Source of the DNA: Salinibaculum sp. SYNS191
GTDB lineage: Archaea > Halobacteriota > Halobacteria > Halobacteriales > Haloarculaceae
Direction: 5' to 3'
Length of the DNA: 64,000 bases
Assembly: GCF_037338445.1 (NCBI RefSeq)
Contig: NZ_CP147839.1
Coordinates: 1 to 64,000, forward strand
Position 1 is the first letter of the stretch. The number at the start of each line of letters is the position of its first letter. Shown piece after piece: positions 25,194-32,460 of this stretch. Position numbers and translations under genes: made by a program. The notes under the pieces are model-generated. The model worked only from the letters and a program-made list of their open reading frames with translations, did not search any database and was not told where the DNA came from.

Positions 25194-25541
25194 TCAGCGG
25201 AGCTCGTGACGTTCGTCCGCAAAGCCAACCGAGACGAGGTACTCGAGGAACTCGTCGAACCGCTCGACGTCACCAGGCGTGTCGGTCGCAAGATGACGTG
25301 CCCACTCGATGGCCCACTGGAAGGCGGGATCCGTGCCGCCATTGCCGTGAATGTACCACCACCGGGCCGCTTTCAGCACGACCAGCGGATTCGTCGGCGG
25401 CTGCTCACCGGCGAGCCCACGGGTGATGGATTCGATTTCGTCAGGGACGTCGGCGGAATCGACCTCCGCTGATTGCGTGTTGTCGATATCGACCGGGATC
25501 TCGTCGATCGAGACGTTGTCGGGACTCTGTTGTTGACTCAC
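25194..25541 (-). CDS. hypothetical haloarchaeal plasmid protein
   Basis: A 115-residue protein starting with GTG at 25541. The first 50 residues are acidic and low in structure. The second half is helical with conserved-looking aromatic residues: LVVLKAARWWYIHGNGGTDP, then FQWAIEWARHLATDTP, then a FDEFLEYLVSVGFADE end. I do not recognise the family. It lies between the ArdC-like and DUF6610 genes, all three minus-strand and each preceded by a leader hairpin, so it belongs to the same regulated backbone set. The hairpin ends 31 bases before this GTG. Confidence 0.6.
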   Translation of the reverse strand: MSQQQSPDNVSIDEIPVDIDNTQSAEVDSADVPDEIESITRGLAGEQPPTNPLVVLKAARWWYIHGNGGTDPAFQWAIEWARHLATDTPGDVERFDEFLEYLVSVGFADERHELR

Positions 25542-25571
25542 TGGTAGTCACCTCTGAGAGCTTTCGAAGAA

Positions 25572-25599
25572 GCCCTCGCCCTCTCGGGGGCACGAAAAA
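25572..25599 (-). promoter_or_regulatory. leader hairpin element, 25194-25541 gene
   Basis: Minus strand: TTTTTCGT, stem GCCC/GGGC, loop containing CCGAGAGGGCGA. Recurrent leader family. Confidence 0.6.
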
Positions 25600-25611
25600 C
25601 AGGTCGCGAAA

Positions 25612-26613
25612 TCACGCCGGCGGGAGGTAGACGCTCTGCTCGCCGGCGATCTCCTCCAAGTTGTTCCGGTGACGGTGGCTGAAGTAGCACTCGTAGCTGC
25701 AGTATCCACAGATTGCGCCGGTATCGTACTCGGCGACGTACGGGCCGCGGCGAGTTCGCCAGACGTTCGTCCCGCACTCGGTACAGGCGGCGTCCTCGAG
25801 ATCGGCAGGACTCGGGCCCTCGTACTCCACGGCCACCCCCTCGTCCTGCGGTGTCGTTTCGGGCCAGATTCCTTGGGTCCTCCAAAACTCACGGACGCGG
25901 GCGAGGCTGTGGCGCACCGTCTTTCGGACGGTGACGTGGTCGGCGTCGCGACCGCTGTCGTCCCAGCCGTCGGCCGTCCAGAACTCACCGAACTGTGCGC
26001 CACGATGCAGCCCGTTCCAGTCGACGCCGACGATGTCGGCCGGTGGCTCGTCGGTGAGTGTCGGTCTGGTCAGCTGTCGAATGGCGTCGAGCTGCTTGGG
26101 TGGACTCCCGCCGAGGATGTGGACGCGCCGCCCTCTCCAATCGGCTGGGTCGGAGAACTCGTGGGCCAGGCGGTCGGCGTATCCCCGTGAATACCCGAGG
26201 ACAAGGTTCTCGGGCATCGCGTCGATCACCGCCCGCGACTTCGGAACGACGATGAGCTCGGCCTCAGGATAGCTCGCTTGGATCTCACGAGCCGCAGCGA
26301 CGTGGGCGTCGACGTCGTCGATTTCGTCAACGTCCCCGATGACCCCAACCTCTGGTTCGTACTCGAAGAAACGGTCGACAAACCGCTCCAGATCGGGATT
26401 TCGGAAATCGTTGTCGAGCATACCAACGGGAAGGCTGAGGTTCTGATACTGCGTCTCTTGGTACCCACAGTCCTCGCGAAACCCGGGAAGGAAGCCGAGT
26501 TCGACAGCGTCGACGACAAACGGTGCTCGATGCAGAAACGCCACGTAATCTGCCTGTCTGGCGGCGGCGATTTCGCGGGCGGTGCTGGCGCTGGAGCTCA
26601 GCTCGAGGGACAT
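25612..26613 (-). CDS. DUF6610-family protein (TIM-barrel-like) with C-terminal zinc ribbon
   Basis: The product has 333 residues from the ATG at 26613; the start is fixed by the leader hairpin 28 bases upstream. The core (FLHRAPFVVDAVELGFLPGF, later VLGYSRGYADRL and RVHILGGSPPKQLDAI) alternates strands and helices with a GGSPPK turn, much like archaeal TGT-type TIM barrels, and I know this family as DUF6610. The last 60 residues carry CTECG and CGYCSYECYF, a zinc-binding end. DUF6610 proteins are frequent on haloarchaeal plasmids and integrated elements; the reaction is unknown. Base modification would fit the fold, but that is inference. Confidence 0.7.
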   Translation of the reverse strand: MSLELSSSASTAREIAAARQADYVAFLHRAPFVVDAVELGFLPGFREDCGYQETQYQNLSLPVGMLDNDFRNPDLERFVDRFFEYEPEVGVIGDVDEIDDVDAHVAAAREIQASYPEAELIVVPKSRAVIDAMPENLVLGYSRGYADRLAHEFSDPADWRGRRVHILGGSPPKQLDAIRQLTRPTLTDEPPADIVGVDWNGLHRGAQFGEFWTADGWDDSGRDADHVTVRKTVRHSLARVREFWRTQGIWPETTPQDEGVAVEYEGPSPADLEDAACTECGTNVWRTRRGPYVAEYDTGAICGYCSYECYFSHRHRNNLEEIAGEQSVYLPPA

Positions 26614-26641
26614 GATTAGGCTCGCGAGGCCGCTGCTGGCT

Positions 26642-26670
26642 GCCCCGCACCCTTTCAGGGGCCCGAAAAA
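26642..26670 (-). promoter_or_regulatory. leader hairpin element, DUF6610 gene
   Basis: Minus strand: TTTTTCGG, stem GCCCC/GGGGC, loop TGAAAGGGTGC; 28 bases before the start. One of the clearest copies. Confidence 0.7.
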
Positions 26671-26685
26671 CCGAGGCACAGCGGG

Positions 26686-26727
26686 TTAACCAACAATAGG
26701 GAAACTCACGCGGATTGTGTTGGTTAA
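26686..26727. repeat. TTAACCAACA inverted repeat, copy 3
   Basis: TTAACCAACA at 26686-26695 and TGTTGGTTAA at 26718-26727, 22 bases between. It lies between the stop of the 26736-26948 gene and the DUF6610 leader hairpin. Confidence 0.85.
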
Positions 26728-26735
26728 GATAGGGC

Positions 26736-26948
26736 TTACTCTTCGTTCTCACGCAGCTCTTCAGCCTTCCACTTGAGCCGGCGCAGAATCTGCGTCCGAT
26801 TCTGGTGGGCGTTCTCGTAGGCAACACACTCTTGGAGGGTTTCCATATCCGGGATCGTCGCGATACCGGCCTTGATCAATCGGTAATTCGGTGCTTCAAG
26901 ACGCTTCTCAGGTGGGAACTCGTCGTCGCTAATCGTGGACTGTTCCAT
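26736..26948 (-). CDS. small hypothetical protein (70 residues)
   Basis: A 70-residue protein, two predicted helices after an acidic start. The sequence PNYRLIKAGIATIPDMETLQ, then CVAYENAHQNRTQILRRLKW, reads like a small HTH or protein-binding domain with a basic C-terminal helix. I recall similar short proteins in haloarchaeal plasmids but not a name. Its leader hairpin is very close to the start, and a TTAACCAACA inverted repeat begins 8 bases after its stop. Possible regulator of the backbone genes, by position only. Confidence 0.6.
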   Translation of the reverse strand: MEQSTISDDEFPPEKRLEAPNYRLIKAGIATIPDMETLQECVAYENAHQNRTQILRRLKWKAEELRENEE

Positions 26949-26957
26949 CTCGGTAGA

Positions 26958-26983
26958 CCTCCACCCCTCCAGGGCGAGAAAAA
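26958..26983 (-). promoter_or_regulatory. leader hairpin element, 26736-26948 gene (weak stem)
   Basis: Minus strand: TTTTTCTCGCCCTGGAGGGG. The stem is only CCT/AGG, but the T-tract, position and GGAGGGGTGG loop match the family. Ends 9 bases before the start. Confidence 0.45.
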
Positions 26984-27014
26984 CAGAACAGACGACTACG
27001 TCACTGACGCGGTG

Positions 27015-28184
27015 TCAGGCATTCGCCTCTTGGAACCGCTCCCGGAGCGCGTCCTCGCGCTCTTCGAACTGCTCAACTTTCTCCTGCAGGTCGTCGCTGA
27101 CGCGCTCGATGCTCGCCAACGCTCGTTCACCCTCCAGCGAGGCCTGCGACCCGTCGTCGCCGTCCGCTTCTAACTGCTGTTCGTACGCCTGCTCGACGCG
27201 CTCGATGGTGCCTTCCGGGTTGAACAGGATGTCGTTGGCAATGCGGACGTACTGATCGAGAGACGCCCCTTCTTTCCCCTGGAAGAAGTGGGTGAGCGCG
27301 TACGTCGCACCGGAATGCAGCGTCCACATATCGATCTCGAAGGGGGACGCCGCATTGGCTTCTGCATCGCCAGCGGCACGCTCGGCCAGGTAGTCCGGGA
27401 ACCCCAGCAGGGTGTAGAACTCCGTGACGGTGAACGGGAGCTCCGAAAAGTCGAGGTCGATGTCCTGCGCGTCCCGGATGAACTCGAAGAGGTCATCGGC
27501 GACGAGTTCGACCTGTGCGAGGAGTTCCTCCCACCAGGTGTGGAAGTTCCGCACGTCGCCGACGTGTTTGATGACCTCCTTGTCGGTGAGCGAGCGCATC
27601 GTGTTCGAGCAGTAGCCATCCTGAGCGAAACCCTCCACGTAGACGGCGTGCTCGCCGAAGAAGTCGTAGCCCGACGTGACGCCCATCGTGATCGGGTCCG
27701 ACCGGCCGGGCAGGCGCACCTCGAGGCCATCGAACATGATGTCCATGTGGACTTCGCCGCCGCCCCGGTAGCGCCGAATCTCGCCGAACATCACCTCGCC
27801 CAGCGGGGTCCCGTCGATGGTCTCCTCGCGGAGGACCTCCTCCAGCGGCCCGTAGACGTCGACCGGGTTGATGATCGAGTAGCTGTCAGTGGGAACGTGG
27901 AACAACGGGTCCGTGTCCGGGTCCTCATCTCGGGCCTGCTCCCGAGCCCGACTCGGCTCGACGAGCGCGTTGAACCGCTCCGTCTCGATCCACTCGTCGG
28001 TGTACGGATTCTGGTACGCTACGGTCGTCTCGACGGCCTGCGGAAGATCACGAACCGCCTCAGCGAAGGTCACGGGGTCTGCATCCCCGTGTCGCTCTCG
28101 GTACCACTCTGGTAGTTCGGTGTCGGTACGCCCATCGACGCCAGCGAAGATGGTTCTGGACTCTGGATCTTTCATCTCAGTCAC
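27015..28184 (-). CDS. DUF932-like plasmid/phage-type protein
   Basis: A 389-residue protein (alternative ATG at 28175). The centre, MGVTSGYDFFGEHAVYVEGF, followed by DGYCSNTMRSLTDKEVIKHV, resembles the DUF932 phage/plasmid family, in which a beta domain ends in a conserved N-T-L/M motif and is followed by a helical part. The C-terminal 70 residues form a coiled coil with many E and Q residues. DUF932 proteins are common on conjugative plasmids and phages; no biochemical role is established. The gene is divergent from 28391, with a leader hairpin and TTAACCAACA repeat copy 4 in between. Family likeness is moderate. Confidence 0.6.
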   Translation of the reverse strand: MTEMKDPESRTIFAGVDGRTDTELPEWYRERHGDADPVTFAEAVRDLPQAVETTVAYQNPYTDEWIETERFNALVEPSRAREQARDEDPDTDPLFHVPTDSYSIINPVDVYGPLEEVLREETIDGTPLGEVMFGEIRRYRGGGEVHMDIMFDGLEVRLPGRSDPITMGVTSGYDFFGEHAVYVEGFAQDGYCSNTMRSLTDKEVIKHVGDVRNFHTWWEELLAQVELVADDLFEFIRDAQDIDLDFSELPFTVTEFYTLLGFPDYLAERAAGDAEANAASPFEIDMWTLHSGATYALTHFFQGKEGASLDQYVRIANDILFNPEGTIERVEQAYEQQLEADGDDGSQASLEGERALASIERVSDDLQEKVEQFEEREDALRERFQEANA

Positions 28185-28226
28185 CTCACTTCAGGAATCC
28201 TCGTCGACGTGCGACTGCATCGTCTC

Positions 28227-28258
28227 GCGCCCTGCGCCCTTCTCCCGGGCGCAAAAAA
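28227..28258 (-). promoter_or_regulatory. leader hairpin element, DUF932-like gene
   Basis: Minus strand: TTTTTT, stem GCGCCC/GGGCGC, loop GGGAGAAGGGCGCA; 43 bases before the start. Confidence 0.65.
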
Positions 28259-28264
28259 CTCAAC

Positions 28265-28304
28265 TTAACCAACATCCGAACAAGATGGGTTGATTGTTGG
28301 TTAA
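28265..28304. repeat. TTAACCAACA inverted repeat, copy 4
   Basis: TTAACCAACA at 28265-28274 and TGTTGGTTAA at 28295-28304, 20 bases between. It lies between divergent genes and directly upstream of a leader hairpin. Confidence 0.85.
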
Positions 28305-28390
28305 TTGAACTAGGTCACGAAGGTTGGATTCGCGATCTCCAACTGATGTATAGGCGAAAGGATTAGGACACGCCGAATCACCTTCAGACC

Positions 28391-29494
28391 ATGACTGAAG
28401 AACTTGATACTGTGTTTATTCGGCACAGAATCAGCTGTACAGCAGGCGCTATTGAAGATCTGTATCAAGATGACCTGATTGCTGTTCACTATTCGAATAC
28501 CCCAATTACCGCAGATCCCGACGAATGTGCGGCACGGTACGAGGAAACTGGAACGGAGAATCATCGAAAACTCGGAAATAAAATAGAGGTCCTCAAAGAC
28601 TGGGCGGAATCTGGGGCTCTCGTGGGTGCCGACTACGGTTCTGGCAGTCTAAATCTTAAAGGTGGAATGAAGATTGGGTCTATCAGGCAGCCAGATGACA
28701 GCTCTCAGGCCCACTTACTATTGATTGGATGTCGAGGGTCAGAATGTGTGGGACACCTAGAGGTACCAGTCGGTACAAGCGAGTCGGAGGTCCTCACCAG
28801 TGCTGAAGAGTCTTCCAGCTCTCTCTATGAACTCTTCCAAAATATCGATGATATTGACGACGGCTATGTCTATACTGGCCTTCAACTTGAGGACTCTCGG
28901 TGGGTCTGGTATCGTGACTACCCGGTTCTTTCGGCAAAACTCCCTCGAGGAGCACTGGGAACTTGGGACAACGGGGATATGAAATACCTACAAGCAGCGT
29001 ATAACGGCGCCACCACCCTCACCGAGATCTTGGGAAATCAGGCTAGCGCAGAAGAAAAAGCACGCTTCTTGGCACCGGGGCAACTCGAAACTGTTTGTCT
29101 CGAATATCTTCGACAGGAGTACACGCACTTCCTTCAGCTGTATAGCATCGGTGAAAACCTTCCGCCCGGTAGCGAATTGCGTGATATCGACATTCTCGGC
29201 CGGAGCCATCCTGGGGAAATGAGTATTGTCGCGCAAGTAACTCATGAAACGGATGCTGATGAACTGAATGACAAACTGACAAAGCTGGAAGGATATGCTC
29301 GTTCAACAACGAAAGCAAGGTTGCTATTCTTCGGCCCGCGCGCTGGTTATGAGAACCCCGATGTGGTGATCCCTGAATCAGTGGAGTACATCTCAAACGG
29401 CGAGGTGTTCACGAAGCTGGAACAACTCAAACCAGCACTCCTCGATGCAATGCTAACGGCCCCACCGGAAAACGAAGGAGAGTCTCCTCTATAA
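28391..29494 (+). CDS. hypothetical protein, possible defence or restriction-related cargo
   Basis: A 367-residue protein with no motif I recognise. The start (ELDTVFIRHRISCTAGAIED, then LYQDDLIAVHY) and the phrase SGALVGADYGSGSL suggest an alpha/beta N-terminal domain. The C-terminal half (LETVCLEYLRQEYTHFLQLY, later EMSIVAQVTHETDADEL) could be a nuclease-like fold: a helix, then two strands with acidic residues, D167-style positions uncertain. Codon use is more AT-rich than in flanking genes, and it points opposite to them, which suggests later acquisition. Function unknown. Confidence 0.55.
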   Translation: MTEELDTVFIRHRISCTAGAIEDLYQDDLIAVHYSNTPITADPDECAARYEETGTENHRKLGNKIEVLKDWAESGALVGADYGSGSLNLKGGMKIGSIRQPDDSSQAHLLLIGCRGSECVGHLEVPVGTSESEVLTSAEESSSSLYELFQNIDDIDDGYVYTGLQLEDSRWVWYRDYPVLSAKLPRGALGTWDNGDMKYLQAAYNGATTLTEILGNQASAEEKARFLAPGQLETVCLEYLRQEYTHFLQLYSIGENLPPGSELRDIDILGRSHPGEMSIVAQVTHETDADELNDKLTKLEGYARSTTKARLLFFGPRAGYENPDVVIPESVEYISNGEVFTKLEQLKPALLDAMLTAPPENEGESPL

Positions 29495-29507
29495 TCTGAA
29501 TCGACGG

Positions 29508-29636
29508 TTAATCAGCATCACCGGAGAGCTCCTCCCGATCGTTGTATCGCTCCAGTTCACGCCCGATTTTCTCAAGTGCCTCGACACCACGTTCGAGGAG
29601 CTGGTGGGTGGCTCGCGCCAGTCGAAGCGTCTCCAT
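29508..29636 (-). CDS. small hypothetical protein coupled to the DUF6166-like gene
   Basis: A 42-residue protein starting METLRLARATHQLLERGVEA and ending in an acidic tail (SGDAD). It is one or two helices with an amphipathic pattern. Its ATG shares one base with the stop of the upstream DUF6166-like gene (TGATG), which marks it as real and translationally coupled despite its size. Its role may be to bind the larger partner; nothing more can be said. Confidence 0.65.
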   Translation of the reverse strand: METLRLARATHQLLERGVEALEKIGRELERYNDREELSGDAD

Positions 29637-30322
29637 CAGTACTCCCCCTCCGGGGGTTCGATGAGGTCGTTGCTCTCTTCGGCAAGTTCCCGGATTACCT
29701 GTTCCACGTCAGCCTCCTCGGCAACCGTCCGATGTGCGAGCGGGGCGGGATATGCCCGGTCGCCCTGGCTGCAGAGAACGACCAGCCACTCGTCGCTTCC
29801 ATCCCCGAGTACGATGTAGTGGTCGCGATCAGCGCGCTGGAAGACCCGCCGGTCCGGGCGAGAGACGGTTCGCCAGTTCTCAGGGAGCGACGGTGACGGC
29901 CGTCCGCCGTCCGCGAGCGCGACGACGTCGTCGGTAAGGGTCGCCATCGCGGTGTCGATCTCCTCGCCGGTGAGGTGCCAGCACGCCGCTGCACCGTCGC
30001 ACTCCAGTTGTGAGACCACCTGATTCCGGAACGCGATGTAGTGCTCACGGGCGAACTGCTCATCGTCGTAGTAGTCGAGGAGGAGCGTGCACGCGAGCTG
30101 GGCGGGCCCGCTACCACTGTATCCCCATTCGAACCCGCTCGGACTGTGGTTGACGAGGTCCAGACTGCGCTCGAGGGAGAGTCGCCGATGCTCCGAGAGG
30201 TTCAGGACGACGGCTTGGCCGTCGACACGGAAGCCGACGTATTCGACTGTGTCTCGGTGGGACTGACCGGGCGATGCGACTGGAACCGATTCCGAACTTG
30301 CTACAGGTACATTCCCGTTCAT
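29636..30322 (-). CDS. DUF6166-like protein
   Basis: The product has 228 residues from the ATG at 30322. The core (YVGFRVDGQAVVLNLSEHRR, GFEWGYSGSGPAQLACTLLL, EHYIAFRNQVVSQL) is the DUF6166 pattern: short strands ending in an FEWGYSGSGP loop with a following helix. These proteins occur on plasmids and in phages in bacteria and archaea; function is unknown. The frame stays open upstream to about 30976, but that part overlaps the divergent Mrr-like gene and a leader hairpin sits 25 bases before 30322, so the shorter start is right. The second half (residues about 125-228) is mixed alpha/beta and acidic at the end. Confidence 0.75.
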   Translation of the reverse strand: MNGNVPVASSESVPVASPGQSHRDTVEYVGFRVDGQAVVLNLSEHRRLSLERSLDLVNHSPSGFEWGYSGSGPAQLACTLLLDYYDDEQFAREHYIAFRNQVVSQLECDGAAACWHLTGEEIDTAMATLTDDVVALADGGRPSPSLPENWRTVSRPDRRVFQRADRDHYIVLGDGSDEWLVVLCSQGDRAYPAPLAHRTVAEEADVEQVIRELAEESNDLIEPPEGEY

Positions 30323-30346
30323 TCGTTGCTCGCGGGCGGTTCGGTG

Positions 30347-30378
30347 ACCCCGCACCCCTCTCAGGGGTTCCACAAACA
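30347..30378 (-). promoter_or_regulatory. leader hairpin element, DUF6166 gene
   Basis: Minus strand: TTTGTGG, stem ACCCC/GGGGT, loop TGAGAGGGGTGC; 25 bases before the start. The outer stem pair is A-T here where other copies have G-C, so pairing is kept while sequence changes. Confidence 0.65.
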
Positions 30379-30439
30379 GGACGGCGTAGCGTTCGGCAAC
30401 GTATTTGGCAGTTGCAACGTACTGTCCACATAATTGAGG

Positions 30440-31804
30440 ATGGCTGTACTGGACGATCTCTCGGGGTTCGAGTTCGAGGACGTGATGGAGGACGTGTTCC
30501 GGAACCTCGGCTACGAGAACGTCCGCCAGGCCGACCGCACGGCTGACGAGGGTCGCGACGTCATCATGGAGGAGGTCGTCGATGGCACGCGGCGCGCGAT
30601 CATCGTCGAGTGCAAGCACACGGGGACGGTCGGCCGGCCGGTCGTCCAGAAGCTCCACTCCGCCATCGCGACGTTCGACTTCGACGGCCCGAAGCGCGGG
30701 ATGGTCGTCACGACCGGCCGGTTCACGAATCCCGCTCAGGAGTACGCCGACCGCCTCCAGCAGAACGACGACCCGCACCCAATCGAGTTGCTTGACGGCG
30801 AGGACCTCCGGGAGATTGCCGACGAGATCGGCCTCGACCTCTACAACGGTCGCATCGAGATTCTCTGCGACGAGACGCTCCGCCCGTACGACCCGGCCGC
30901 CGACGTCGACGCACCCGTCGAAGAGGCGTTCCGCGACGTCGAGAACATCGAGGCCGCCGACCTCCCAGACCCGCACTCATCGGTGACGTTCCGCCCAGTG
31001 GTCGCGGTCACCGCGGACACAAACGCCGTCTTCGAGACGTCGGTGGGCATCATCCACCGGATCAACGACCGGACGCGATTCGTTGCCCACGCCGAACGCG
31101 GGCAGCCGAAGGTCGTCGACGAAGACGTCGCAACGCTGGTCACCGAGAACCTTCACGCGACGGTCGACCTCGATACCGAGCAGTTCGCGGAGGTGTTCGA
31201 TGACGTCGAGGAGCGCCGGTTCGGGCAGACCCAAACCGAGTACAAGGAGTGGGCCGTCGAGCGGCTCCAGCAGCATCACACGACGACGGTGACCTACACC
31301 GGTGACAACAACGTCACGTACAACAAGACCTGCGAGCCGAACCGCTCGGACATCTCCGTCCAATCGATCGAACCAGTGTACCTCCCCGAGGTTCGCCAGA
31401 CGACCGAACTCCAAGAGTACACCTACCCCTTCGAGTACTACGCGGCAGGCCCGTCACGGGTGACCGCCGAGGACGGCATCCATCAGTGCGTCCACTGTGA
31501 CACGAGCGGCGTCGACGAGACGTACACGTACTGTCCGAACTGTGGGGCGATCGCCTGCACCAGCCACACCAAAACGGAGCGGCTGGAAAGCGAGCCGGTC
31601 TGTACGGGCTGTGCAGTGACCGAACGGTTCGCGTTGAAAACGAAGTACTTCTACGATGAGGAGAACCTCGAAGCGTTCCGCGAGGAGTACGCCGAAATGC
31701 CGCTCCACGAGAAGACGATGGAGAACAAGTGGCTGGCCGGGGGGAGCGTAGTCGCGACGGTGCTGCTCGTCGTCGGACTACTTGTCACCGGCGGCATTAT
31801 CTGA
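30440..31804 (+). CDS. Mrr-like restriction endonuclease with zinc ribbon and C-terminal membrane helix
   Basis: The product has 454 residues from ATG 30440 (TTG 30434 is possible). Residues about 8-60 hold the Mrr-type PD-(D/E)XK core: FEDVMEDVFRNLGYENVRQA, then DEGRDVIME, then IIVECKHTGTVGRPVVQKL, so D (about residue 38) and E-x-K (about 58-60) are in place. The middle 250 residues are unrecognised beta-rich sequence. Near 350-390 come CVHCDT, CPNCGAIACTSH and CTGCAV, a zinc-ribbon pair, and the last 22 residues form one membrane helix. Mrr enzymes cut modified DNA; the membrane tail would place cleavage at the cell surface where DNA enters. This is inference from domains. Confidence 0.78.
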   Translation: MAVLDDLSGFEFEDVMEDVFRNLGYENVRQADRTADEGRDVIMEEVVDGTRRAIIVECKHTGTVGRPVVQKLHSAIATFDFDGPKRGMVVTTGRFTNPAQEYADRLQQNDDPHPIELLDGEDLREIADEIGLDLYNGRIEILCDETLRPYDPAADVDAPVEEAFRDVENIEAADLPDPHSSVTFRPVVAVTADTNAVFETSVGIIHRINDRTRFVAHAERGQPKVVDEDVATLVTENLHATVDLDTEQFAEVFDDVEERRFGQTQTEYKEWAVERLQQHHTTTVTYTGDNNVTYNKTCEPNRSDISVQSIEPVYLPEVRQTTELQEYTYPFEYYAAGPSRVTAEDGIHQCVHCDTSGVDETYTYCPNCGAIACTSHTKTERLESEPVCTGCAVTERFALKTKYFYDEENLEAFREEYAEMPLHEKTMENKWLAGGSVVATVLLVVGLLVTGGII

Positions 31805-31893
31805 GCGGGATCGGGTACACGCCGGCTCAGCGACCAGCTCTTCGAGAGCGTGCTCAAGCGGGCCGTGGAACTGACTGAGGTGCCTATTATCAG

Positions 31894-32460
31894 CTACCCT
31901 AACAACCGATAAACCTCATCAGCTACGGATTCTCGCACCTGCTTCGCTCTCTCGACACTCGTCACACCCGTCACAACCATCTTCCCCGACCCAAAAATGA
32001 GGACCACAGCGTCAAATTCCGTTGGGCGATACACCAACCCCGGAAACTGCTCCGGCTCGTATTCCACCTGCTCCAATCCAAGTCCAATCGCCAATGCATT
32101 CAGATTCACCGAATCCCCGAGACTCGTCGTTGTTACTAAATTCCGCACACTAAACGGGTCCTCACCACTCGGGACATCCAACCCGACCTTCCCCATCGCC
32201 TCAATGAATGTATCCCGCGCCTCGAACAACGCCCTTTCGGAATCAACACCGACGATGTGGTAACTCCCGGTCCGATACAACGTGATGAGCGCCCCACTCT
32301 CAAGGCGGACATGCATCCCTGTATGCTCATCCGGATCGTATTTCGTCTGAGAATTCGTCTCAGCAGATAGGTCAGTAGCGAGTGCGTATAGGTCTAACTC
32401 GACACCCAGCTTCCCTGACCCAACGACATTCACCACATCCACCTCGTTATCGGCGCACAT
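31894..32460 (-). CDS. TATA-binding protein paralogue coupled to an R-M gene
   Basis: A 188-residue two-repeat protein of TBP type. The first repeat begins VVNVVGSGKLGVELDLYALA and includes GALITLYRTGSYHIVGVDS; the second has LVYRPTEFDAVVLIFGSGKM, then VVTGVTSVERAKQ, the TBP signature. TBP recognises the TATA box and starts transcription with TFB. The sequence is more divergent than typical haloarchaeal TBP (for example many substitutions in repeat 1). Its ATG overlaps the stop of the large type IIG-like enzyme (TAATG), so both are made from one mRNA. It may favour transcription of the element or the R-M gene. The GC content is lower than that of its neighbours. Confidence 0.88.
   Translation of the reverse strand: MCADNEVDVVNVVGSGKLGVELDLYALATDLSAETNSQTKYDPDEHTGMHVRLESGALITLYRTGSYHIVGVDSERALFEARDTFIEAMGKVGLDVPSGEDPFSVRNLVTTTSLGDSVNLNALAIGLGLEQVEYEPEQFPGLVYRPTEFDAVVLIFGSGKMVVTGVTSVERAKQVRESVADEVYRLLG

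Noticed and set aside
30323..30976. Open extension upstream of the DUF6166-like gene
   Set aside because: It overlaps the divergent Mrr-like gene, has arginine/valine-rich shadow composition, and a leader hairpin lies just before 30322.
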